The translations under genes and the position numbers were made by a program. A stretch of 64,000 nucleotides of DNA, from positions 65,451 to 129,450 of the forward strand of contig MNCI01004147.1 in the NCBI GenBank assembly GCA_015680685.1, written 5' to 3'. Positions 36,935 through 46,843 of the stretch are shown here, piece by piece (within the stretch, counting starts at the first letter, position 1; each line of letters starts with the position of its first letter). Under the pieces are notes generated by a model. It had not been told where the DNA came from. It made no database searches and saw only the letters and a program-made list of their open reading frames with translations. The stretch is from Gnetum montanum (lineage: Eukaryota > Streptophyta > Gnetopsida > Gnetales > Gnetaceae).

Positions 36935-38852
36935 TTTTTCCGTATGGAGATCTACATTTCAGCAAAAAAGTCTTCTTCAATAATGGTTACATTGAAGTGT
37001 TTTAGTGACTACCCTATGCGGGTATAGAATTCGAAAATATCTGTTCGACATTTTATTTATGAAATTTGAAAATTTTACTTCCCAGTGTCATTTGGAATGC
37101 ATTTCTGACAGAGACATAACTTTATGATTTTTACTTTTACATGAGAAATGAAAATATCAAACTTGATTTTTACTATCAATTTTTGTTTATGTCGTATACT
37201 GTTTTTTAAAATAAGTGAATATAACTGTCTAGAATGGTTAGGTTGTCCCTCATTTGATTGAGGGTGTGCTGGTTAGAATTCAACGGTATCAAAGAAAATC
37301 TATTAATGAAATTTCATTATTTTGTGTTACAATTTTGTCTCTCTTTATAAAAAAATTTTGTGCATGTTCTGAAGTAATTACCAGTATATTTTGGTCCACC
37401 CTTTGATTCTTTCAAGTGTTTAGTACATTGACAATTGTTGTCATTATGAATGGATGTGCATCTCAGACATCGTTTTGCGTGCTGGAAACTGAAATTTTAA
37501 GTTAAACACCGCAAATATTCATACTTTCTACGAAGAAAACAAAGACATCCCTTTGACCAAATTTGCAGTTTTTTGTTTTTTCCAATTTCAACGAAATGTC
37601 GAATAATTTCAGTCCTCAAATTCATTTTAGTAAAACGTTAAGAGATATTTTATTTTATTCAAATGTTAACAGCAATTTTACACCATACAAATCCAAATCA
37701 AGTTCATTTGTGTGAAAAATAAATTTTGTTCAATTTTGCTATTGAAGCGGTGATATATCTCGATTATTTACTTAAGAGAATCTTTTATACTTTTCAAATT
37801 AATAAAATCTCAAATTGGTTCACTAAGAATTGGTTTTTACATTGAAAATAAAAAGTAAAACCAATGTATGGTTATTCAATAATGAATAATGATTTTTTAA
37901 AAAGTTTATTGCTTCCAGCTTTATAACAAAATATTTATTTCTAGTAACAAAGTTGTTAGCTTCTTGGCAAAACTCTTAGCAAAGTAATAATTGCCATGAA
38001 AAAGTAGTTTGCTTCCCTGCAAAATTCTTGGCCAAAGTAATAATTCCCATGGAAAAGTACCAAAGTAGTTAGCTTCCTAGCAAAATTATTAGCCAAAATA
38101 ATAATTCCCATGAAAAAGTTCACAGATATGATGATAAAACTATTTTACTATGACTTAGGATGATTGTCTTGGACTAGGTTGGTAGTTGGCCTTGTGGCCA
38201 AAATAAAATTTATGCTTGTGCAAATAAGTTTTTCAATGTGTTTCAACCAATGTTATCAAATTAAATAATTATTTTGGTTTTAGTTTTAAATAAAAAAATT
38301 GAACATAAAAAAAATGAAATAGAAAATAACATCAAAATGAAACTAATTTGTATATAGTGGGAAATTGCTTTTTAACATTTTGCTAAAATAGATTTATACT
38401 ATCCTTTATTGAAATTAGTATAAAAATGATATTTAATGAAATCCAATAGTATAATTGGAAGCTTTTTGTATTTTAGAATGGTGAACCTTGCAAAGTTGTG
38501 TATCTTTTCTTTGATCAATGAATAAATTGAGGTGAATGAATGATTGTTGTTATGATTGATTTATTTTTTGATTTTTGCAACTAGTATAGTTGATACATCA
38601 GTAGTTTGACATCACATTAACTCAAATATATAGTTTTATTGGAATTAAGTTTGCTTGTTAAAACAAATTATGCATTGGAAAATAACAAATCATGTGCTAG
38701 ATCATAACCTTGTATAAATAAATAATAAATACATAACATGTAGGATGAAAATAAGCTTTCAAGGATTTGAGGTTTTCTCTTGTTAATGCAATTAGTTAGA
38801 AATCTACCCTATTGATAGTTTGTGAATGGACAATGTACGTACACTAGAGAGT
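36935..38852. other. IWS1 3' UTR and AT-rich intergenic DNA
   Basis: The first ~150 bases are probably the IWS1 3' UTR; no strong AATAAA is seen, only AATAATGG near 36980. The rest is AT-rich with stops in all frames and no recognisable gene. It contains one tandem repeat, listed separately. Confidence 0.6.
37949..38118 (+). repeat. Three-copy tandem repeat, 52-61 base units
   Basis: Copies begin at 37949, 38001 and 38062, each AAAGT(A/T)GTT(A/T)GCTTCC...GCAAAA...CCAAAGTAATAATTCCCATGAAAAAGT with changes. The function is unknown; it is probably ordinary intergenic slippage. Confidence 0.75.
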
Positions 38853-39609
38853 TGATAATGAGTTCATGATCGTTGTCTTCTCACTTGGAGTTAGTGCAAT
38901 GCAAAACGTATGGTTTAATTCTTAGTGAGATATATGATAAGATGATGTTATGTTGGCTTTTAAATATACTAAAGGTAAACATAGTGAGAGTGATGATAAA
39001 TTCTAAGTATATTGGAAATATAAACTATAATAGCCTAACGACGATAAGTATATTGTCCTAATTTACGATACATGTCCTAGGCTAATGTAATTGTCACTAG
39101 GATTACCACATAATTGTACCACTGAGTAAATAAAGTAAAGTCACTACTAGGTTACCAAACAATTACACTTTATGCTTAAAACTAATCATATTTATTCTCC
39201 ACGTATTACTAAACATAGTAATGGTAACTGACTTACGAAATGTAAATGACAAAGTTAAAGTAAATGACATTGAAAAGTATACTATTCTATGTGAGATGTT
39301 GCAATGATGAAGAACAATTTTGATCTTTATCGTCATTCATAAATTGTGTCCAAGAGCAATCCACTCGAATAAAGATGTCGTACAACTATAATTCACCACA
39401 CTGTGGGCATTTCCAACTAATTCTAAGTTTACAAAAACAACTTGCAAGAATTTCATCAAGTGTTGGCAAAACTTCATGATTTGACATGATGATGGGCTCG
39501 TATTTATAGGGATGACCATGGCCCACTATATTGTATCTATGACATCGTATACTGAGCTATGATATTGCGTAGACAATATCATAGAGTCCTTACATAAAAT
39601 GTTTCATCA
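38853..39609 (-). mobile_element. Worn solo LTR of the Athila-like family
   Basis: The - strand reads TGATGAAACATT... at 39609 downward, with U3 words (TATGATATTG), a CCTATAAATAC-like TATA stretch (near 39500), the block GCCCACAGTGTGGTG (39395-39410) and TTTATTCGAGTGG (39360-39378). The + strand left end TGATAATGAG is a damaged TGATGAG. No matching target duplication is seen. Identity to the other LTRs is visibly low, so this is an old copy. Confidence 0.72.
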
Positions 39610-40216
39610 TCTATGAATAAAGAAGACTTGTAGTGACTCCATTTCCCCTTATTTATTATTGTTATGGAAGGGTTTAGTGCTTAGGTCTATAAACTAAGGA
39701 AAAATATAAAATAAAAGAAATATATGGTATTAAGCCAATCTTATGTTGGGATTTTATTCATTCAAAATTTTTGGATGATACATTTTCTTTCTTAAAGAAG
39801 ACACCATAGTCTTGAGTAAATGAACTTATGCAAAAGTGAGCTTTATAACTTTGGAATGCCTAATCAAATCTTTAAAGATGTTTGCACTTCCTTGGATTGC
39901 ATCAAAGATACTCTCCTAACAAAATATTTAGGCTTTCCTCTCTTCAATGTTAGAATGTGATAAGAGCTTTAGATAAATATGATAGATAAAACTAATAAGA
40001 AGCCTAAAGTTTGCGGCTTGACAAGGAAAATGGTTATCTATGCAAGCTAACTATTAGTTAGTAGCTCAATCATTCAATCTACATGTTTGTATCTTTTTTA
40101 GATATATTAAGTACCAAACAAAATGGTCTTCATTTTGAAAAGATTTGAGCTCTCTTTTTTTTGGTCCACAAAACTTTGTCATATGAAGTCTTGGAAGATT
40201 AGTTTAAATTCATGGT
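39610..40216 (+). pseudogene. LINE reverse transcriptase remnant, interrupted by element C
   Basis: From about 39840 the text reads CELYNFGMPNQIFKDV, then LLTKYLGFPLFNV (the conserved KYLGxPL box of plant LINEs), then KKPKVCGLTRKMVIYAS. Stops are frequent. The target duplication of element C (ATGGT at 40212-40216) lies at its end. Any continuation after 54484 is too short or damaged to confirm. 39610-39840 shows nothing recognisable. Confidence 0.65.
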
Positions 40217-41098
40217 TGATGAATCATGTTTTTTAGTGGATAAGATATCTTAGCCCTGATATCGAAGCTCAATGTCAGATCTCATACTACTTTATTAGAT
40301 ATCCAATATCGCTAGATGGGTGCTTGCCTATCAATACAACACTTGGGCACACGATCTCAATAACTTTCATTTCACCCTTAGGTAGACTCTTGCCGTTTCA
40401 TTTTGTAGTTTTAGCAATAAAGTGAATGGCCACAATGTGGTGTTGAGTAGTTGTACAGAATCTTTATTCGAGTGAAGTGTACTGGGCACAATTCATGTCC
40501 AGAAATAAAGATCGAGCTTGCTTTTCATCATTGCAGCATCCACTTAGCTTTACTATTTTACTTAGCATAGTTTCTACTATTTTCTTAGTTTAAGCATTTA
40601 CATTTCAAAGTACTTTACTTTCTTGTTCATTAGTAAAGCAAAATGAGTACGATTGGTTTTGAGCATTTTAAGTGTAATCGTTTGGTAATCCTAGTAGTGT
40701 TATAGCTTGGTTTGCCCAGTAGCATAATGCTTGGTAACCTAGTAATGGTTACATGAGCCCAAGGCATGTATGGTAAACCAGGACCAAATACTCATCACTC
40801 TAGGCTAGAGTAGATTTACATTACTATCATTACTTAGATTTAGAATTAACTTTCATTTTCAATTATGTTTATCGCCAGGAGTAAAATGGGCCTAACAACA
40901 TCAATTATCATATGTTTCACATTGGACTAAACCATATGTGATAAAGCTACCACTAGTCCAAGTGGGAAGACAACGTCTTACGATCAATGCTTAACAGTCT
41001 AGATGCCACAACTAGTCACATCCATGGAATTCTACTAGATCATTCGTGAATGCTTGTGATTCGTATGGTTAGGCGTAGGGAGTACTTGTCACTCATCA
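40217..41098 (+). repeat. Element C 5' LTR
   Basis: 882 bases. U3 has several GATATC words (40246-40313), then a TATA-poor CCTATCAATAC at about 40328. Landmarks further down are ACAATGTGGTGTTGAG and TCTTTATTCGAGTGAAGTG, with CACTCATCA at the end. It is followed by the primer site. Confidence 0.9.
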
Positions 41099-41099
41099 T

Positions 41100-41117
41100 T
41101 GGCACCATGGCTGGGGA
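41100..41117 (+). promoter_or_regulatory. Primer binding site of element C (tRNA-Asp type)
   Basis: TGGCACCATGGCTGGGGA follows the 5' LTR after one base. It matches the tRNA-Asp complement except at positions mostly explained by C/T or G/A changes. Confidence 0.75.
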
Positions 41118-41230
41118 TGGTGCTAGTTATCTAGATTAGTTATATTATATACAATCGTTGTAAAGGTATTAACGATTTGTCTTTTAGAAAATATTAATAT
41201 TTTAAGTTACACACGTTATTAGGTATAACC

Positions 41231-41578
41231 ATGTCTTCTTCATATAGGACCAAGGCTACTTCACATGATGAAAACACTCACAGGAAAAATGATAGGATCT
41301 ATATTGAGAAGAATTGGAGTGAACAACCTCAAGTAAGGATTGCCTATGCTCATTTACCCTTACTACACTCAAAGACTAATGCAGACAATCCTAGAGGAGA
41401 TGGAGTAAGTCCTAGTACAAGGAGGGCCTCAAGGCCTAGGACCTCCTTCAAACCTAGAAGAGATAAATCAAGGTACCAAAGGGGGAAATATAGCAGCCAT
41501 GGTGATTCTCCCAGTTCCTCATCTTCCTCTTCCTCTTCCATGCCTAGTTCTGACAAAGATGAATGTGGAATCTCGTAG
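41231..41578 (+). CDS. Element C gag stub, 115 codons
   Basis: An open frame from ATG 41231 (MSSSYRTKATSHDENTHRKN...) ending in a basic and serine-rich tail (SPSTRRASRPRTSFKPRR, a run of serines, then DECGIS). The MSSS start recalls the gag starts of A and F. The ~44 kb Gag core and zinc knuckle seen in element B are missing: the sequence passes directly into the non-coding block GAAAGACATGTTACCC at 41688. It is either a shortened Gag left by deletion or a new small protein. The open frame is intact, but whether it is translated is unknown. Confidence 0.5.
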   Translation: MSSSYRTKATSHDENTHRKNDRIYIEKNWSEQPQVRIAYAHLPLLHSKTNADNPRGDGVSPSTRRASRPRTSFKPRRDKSRYQRGKYSSHGDSPSSSSSSSSSMPSSDKDECGIS

Positions 41579-41956
41579 ACCACTATTGTATGTTCTATCA
41601 TGTTGCTAAGGTTGTAATTACAACCTTTTAAATTTAACGAAAAATGGGAGTAAAAGTACAATAAGTGCTACCTTACCATGTCACTGGAAAGACATGTTAC
41701 CCATGCTTGAAGGTAGTCCTTTGGTAAGGTTGACACAGATAAAAATAAAACTCATGTACAGAATGAATTTCTAGGGGTTCCATTGAAAAGACATGTTATC
41801 CATGCCTAAAGGTAGGTGACTTCTCAAAAATTTCAAAAAAATAAAAATAAAAATAAAATGAGGTGCAATGAATAAACTCATCCCTAGGACAAAATGCCAA
41901 GTGATGATACTCTTTGCAAATATGATAGTCTTATGGTTGTGAATCTTAAAGGTGAA

Positions 41957-42799
41957 TGATGGGATGCGATATCACGTCCGTCGCGATATCGCATCCCCCA
42001 CGATATTGTGTACGCGATATCGTGTCTTCCTTGCGATATCACGTACACGATATTGCAGTGCGCCGCAATGTCTATAAATAAGAAGCGGCTCTTCCTTGTT
42101 TTGGGGGGAATTAGGAGTTAGAAGTAGCGAAGCTCTGGTAGTTTGACCACTCCAGAGATAGATTATTTTTTCCCGTGTTTGCCCGCAGTGTGGTGAATGT
42201 AATTGTATGACATTATTTATTTGAGTGTGACGTATTTGGACACACACATGACCGGAAATAAAGATCGAGATTACTTCATCATTGTAGCAGTCACTTTGTT
42301 GTTTATTTATTTAATGTTATTTACTGTTCTCTCTCTCTCATCCTTAAACTTCTAGAACGTGGAACGAGTATGACTTGATTACAAGCATTTAAGTGTGACT
42401 ACTTGGTAGCCCAGAGGCGTACCTAGGATCTGCGCTTGGTAATCCCAGTGGTAGTCATGCACGAGGTCCAAGATGTGTACGATTGATCAAGGAATCGATT
42501 GCTCATCGCACTTAGGCTAGATTAGATTTCCTTACCTTTTCCTCCTAGCTTAGCTTAGTTAATCTTACATTCCACTGCCTTCAGGAGTAGCGTTAGAATT
42601 AGGAACATATCATACATCTCATCTAGACTAAATCATACATGAAAAATACAATACTATTCTAGGTGGGAAGACAGCAAACTGCGACCTAAGGATAACTGTC
42701 TAGGTGCCACAACTAGTCCGTCTGCAAAGTTCGACCGGATCGTGCGTGAGAACACTCGTGTTTGTATGGTTGAGTGTAGGGGTACCTCGTCACTCATCA
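41957..42799 (+). repeat. Element B 5' LTR
   Basis: 843 bases, TGATGGG...CTCATCA. U3 (41966-42060) has six GATATC or GATATT words in palindromic settings such as GCGATATCGC. TATAAATA lies at 42073-42080, with an AATAAAG-type R/U5 area near 42260. Compared with the 3' LTR, U3 has an additional GATATCG unit. Confidence 0.94.
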
Positions 42800-42800
42800 T

Positions 42801-42818
42801 TGGCACCATTGCTGGGGA
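42801..42818 (+). promoter_or_regulatory. Primer binding site of element B (tRNA-Asp type)
   Basis: TGGCACCATTGCTGGGGA, one base after the 5' LTR. Against the tRNA-Asp complement the differences are G-to-A or C-to-T, including at two CpG sites. Confidence 0.8.
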
Positions 42819-42930
42819 TGGTGCTAGCTATCTAGATTAGTTATATCATACAAGGTCACTGTATAGAACTTAGCGATATATCTCTTAAAAAGAAGTAATT
42901 ATAAAAAGTCACATAAATTCACACACAACA

Positions 42931-44930
42931 ATGCCTCTCCTACAAGAACACGATAATGCCACACTTAGTGAGGAAGTTCATTGGAGAACCAACGAACTAT
43001 ATGACGATGAAGATTGAAGTATACAACCTGAAGTGGGAGTTTCTTATAAACATGAATGAAAACAACGTCATCACAACACACAGAAGCATGACTTATAAGA
43101 TGACGATGAACCCCCACTAGCCACTACAAGCTTAACGCAAATACAAGAGGTTGTTCGAATCTCACGTAGGCATCGTAAAGAGAGTTGTCTACCCAGGCTC
43201 GATTTTAACAACTTTCCCAAATTTTCAAGAGGCTATGACTTAGATCCGCAACAACACTTACTAGCCTTCTACGATGCCTGCACATCGAATAACATTGATA
43301 ATGGTTGGCAAAAACTTAAGCTCTTTCCCATGACACTCGTTGACCAAGCAAAAGTATGGTACAGATTGTTAAAACCAAAGTCGATATGACATTGGTCAAC
43401 AATGGTAGAAGTCTTTAATGAAAAATATCAAACCTACGCAAGAGTGTTAGCCTTGAGAAAACAAATTCAAGGATGGAAACAAGAAAAACATGAACCCTTG
43501 GACATGGCCTTAGAAAGATATTACGCACTGTTAAACAACTGTCCAGGCCATGGGTTTTCCGAGGAAAGGCTAATGTACCATATTATTGATGGGCTATGTA
43601 ATGAAACAAGAGAGACCTTAGGAACGTATGCCCAAGGTCAATTATACGAACTACAAACCCATCAAATACAAGAGCTTATTAAGCGGGTAGCAAAAGAAGA
43701 AGGAGAAATAGCTACATGGGAGAGTGTTGAAAAACATCAATGGGACCAAAATCACAACTTAACAAAGGTCCTTGATCATAACAAGGAGAAATCAACAATT
43801 CTCAAGGTGGAAACATCATCTTTGCCAATACAGCAAACATTAGAAGAAGCTGAGGTAAAGATCAATAAGATGTTGGAATGGATGAATTAAAGTGTGGAGA
43901 ATATATCAACATCATTGGAGATAGAGTTTTGACAACCCAAGAAGCAGGAAGAAATAGTAGACAATCGGAAAGAAGGGATAAGGAAAATAGGAGCTCAACT
44001 GCCAATCATACGTATGAATGCATCATATGCCTGTATGATCATCCCAAAGGCCAATGCCCAATATTGTTACATTTATATGAGCATTGGGGAAACAGATTAC
44101 ATCTAGAGTTCATACAGAGATCCTGTGTTCGATCACAGTGGCGACCATCCTAGTCGTGGGGGAGACCACCCTTAGACTGGAGGCACCCTTCATATTTTCC
44201 GAACTTGAATGCTTATCACGTTCAACATCCTGTTTCTCCAACTGGGCCAACATACTTTATCTCACCACACTACTATTCTCCACAATACTATTAACCCATG
44301 CCTCCAACACAATCACCACCTTGTGCACCTTATATTCCTCCTAACTTTCAACATTCTTATCATTTCCCTCCTTCCACAGTGCCACCAACTGTCCCTAAGG
44401 TGTTTGTGCCATAGCAATAACCCACGAACAACACTTGTGCTACTGCTACTAATAGCAGTGAAAAGCCTCCTCAACATCAAAAGCGTCCTTTCTTTAAACA
44501 CGGTCGTAGGAAGGGACAACACAATTCCGAAGCCACTGCACCTTTCAACCCAGCACAAGTCCACCAATGTGGTGCCCCCTTACCTTCGAACCCAACACCT
44601 CATGTAACTTCATCAGGGCCACCAACTAACACTCCAACAACTATACGGCCCAATAAACACAACCATGGGAGGCATCATCCTAATCCTTGGATACCATCTA
44701 ATGGTCACCAACATCATAGTGGATCAACTCGTTATCCGAGAACTACATCGTATGAAGTGCCCTACTATGCTTACTATAATCAGGTGTGTGAACCCCAATG
44801 GGGTAAGTATGGACCAATTCCAATATTTCCAACATGAAAGGATCCTTATCTTTCATTTATTAATCCTTTCTATACTCAATCAATTAGTTATGGGGGATAC
44901 CCCCCATTTCAATAACAAGCAGGATTAATA
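42931..44930 (+). pseudogene. Element B gag, broken
   Basis: ATG 42931 opens MPLLQEHDNATLSEEV. The frame continues to 43890 with four early stops, and the last 162 codons (43402-43890) are open. The Gag core has DNGWQKLKLFPMTLVDQAKVW, WSTMVEVFNEKYQTYARV, EPLDMALERYYALLNNCPGHG and LCNETRETLGTYAQGQ, all characteristic of Athila-lineage Gag. A frameshift near 43880 leads into 43878-44153, with the zinc knuckle CIICLYDHPKGQC (CX2CX3HX4C, 44019-44057). A proline-rich tail in mixed frames ends near 44930. The stop in KSI*HWSTM is an arginine in element A (SIRWWSTM), i.e. CGA to TGA. Gag would form the virus-like particle. Confidence 0.85.
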
Positions 44931-46316
44931 AATATTTTTCATTTCTTTGATTTTACACCTTTTTGTTTTCTAGTTTTTTCATTTTTCAACTTTTTGTTTT
45001 ATCTTTTTGTGTTTTTGTCTTTTTATATTTTTGTAAGTAATCTCATCTACGAATAAAACACTCATGTGGATCATTGGTTGAGGTGTGTTCTATGTTATTA
45101 AGTCATGAGTGGTCAATTATTTGGAATAGTAAGCCCATTACACCCACTCATCCACTCTACAAATAAGAGGTTCTGTTCAAGGATACAATGCTATTCTTGA
45201 CATTTTTGAAACATAAAATTAATTTTGTGTTCATTGTACCCAGAATGAAGAAGGATGGACCAAGAGGGAATGATTAGGGTGTGACATCAAGGTGATTTGC
45301 GAATTCTCTTTGGTGACAACTGTGGGTGTTATCATGCAACGTGGTTGTACTAAGATCCTTGTAGATCTAATGAAAAATAGGAGTAAGAGTAATCAAAAGG
45401 GCACTCAAAAATCAAACACTGTTCTAGGGGGTTCCACTGGAAAGACATGCACCCATGCCTGAAGGTTGGCGGCTTCTCTGGATTCAGTAAAGTGAAAAAA
45501 AAAAGAAAAAAAAAACAACACAAACAAAAACAAAGTGCCATAAGCCAAAAGTCACTCCTCCCTTGCATAAAATGCCAAGTGATCGTACGCCTTGTTGTTA
45601 TGGTACTCTCATAGTTGCTCATCATGGGATGAAACAATATGATGTCACTGATTAGAAGGATGGACTTGGTCCTGATCTTGGAACGATGGGTTAATGATAC
45701 TTTAATCATGCTTTACACGCAGGATTCATTATGTCCTGGGTCAGTTACCTCATGTCCCAATCTCTACAATCCCTTTCTATAGTTCATCTCATCCCACTGT
45801 TCGTGTAATTGTAGCTCGTGTCCCATGTAACATAGAATTTTCATCTCATTCCGATGATACTTACATGTGTGTGTTTTGTGGAGTTAGTGCGGATTACATT
45901 TAACCCTTCTAGTGCCCACGGACACTTTAAGTGTGGTTACACAAGGGCATAATCGGTTGATAGGTTGAAACCTGCTTTGGGGAGGACCCACTTGTGTAAT
46001 TTTTCGTAATCTTCACTACTTCTCTAGTTCAAACACACAATTTCTTACCCTCAGCTTAATTTTTCAATTAATTTTCTCTCCCTACCATTATCTCTCTAAA
46101 TTTTAACGTTCCAATGTACCATTACATTCCCTTTTTTCGTAATCGCCAAATTTTTAATTGCTAAAATTCACATCATTATCATTAAGAGTGCCTCTCGAAT
46201 CAATGCAATTACCCTCAGACATCTTAATGCTTACCAATGTCCTCGATATTTAACATTAATTTCAAGAAAAATCATTAAAAATTCGGTATTTTCTTGGTGT
46301 CTCACATCACTAGGGA
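44931..46316 (+). other. Element B conserved untranslated region
   Basis: No frame can be supported. It shares blocks with C (41580-41950 and 50617-51280) and A (- strand, 1.7-2.4 kb): GGAAAGACATG...CCATGCCTGAAGG at 45440-45466, and CTTTGGGGAGGACCCACTTG at 45975-45994. The second is enclosed by arms TTACACAAG (45937-45945) and CTTGTGTAA (45991-45999). Its place between gag and the 3' ORF corresponds to the end of pol in A. Confidence 0.65.
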
Positions 46317-46380
46317 TGAGATATCGTGTACGCGATGTACCGTACGTGATATCGTGTCCTATTTATCTATAAATAGGAAC
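46317..46380 (+). promoter_or_regulatory. Internal U3-like promoter before the 3' ORF of element B
   Basis: Two GATATCGTG words with GTACGCGATGTACCGTACG between them, then TATAAATA at 46368-46375. The following bases (GGAACCCCTGCCGCAACACTT) resemble the same place in solo LTR D (52614-52650). Arrangement and wording match the U3 of the LTRs. The ORF starts at 46844, after a leader of ~450 bases with TTGATTGCAG-like sequence (a possible splice acceptor) directly before the ATG. Confidence 0.6.
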
Positions 46381-46843
46381 CCCTGCCGCAACACTTAGCA
46401 TCATTTTGTCATTCATGCAGGGGGAGTTGAATTTTTCTCTGCGACTTGCGATTGTGTGACCCTTGCTTTTTCACTCATATCTCGCGCATTGGTGCTCCAA
46501 TTTTAATTCCATTTGAACCTGCTTGAACCCGGAGTGTTCAGTTTAGTCGTGGGGGAGAGACACTTACCGAAAAGTGCATCTAACTTTTTTGAAATTTAGC
46601 ATCACCCAAAGGACGTCAATTAGGGTAATTAACTTAACACTTAGAATAATTGTGCCAAAAATCATATGACCTTAAGTATATCGGGAGATTAAAAATGTAA
46701 ACCACCTAAGTCATAGGACCCATTATTATAATTTTCGAGCATGATCACACGTTATAACATAAGATCTTTAATTAAGGCAAGCAATAAGGTATAACTTGAC
46801 TTTAAAAAAAACCTTACTAATGCTTGATCTGTGTGATTGCAGA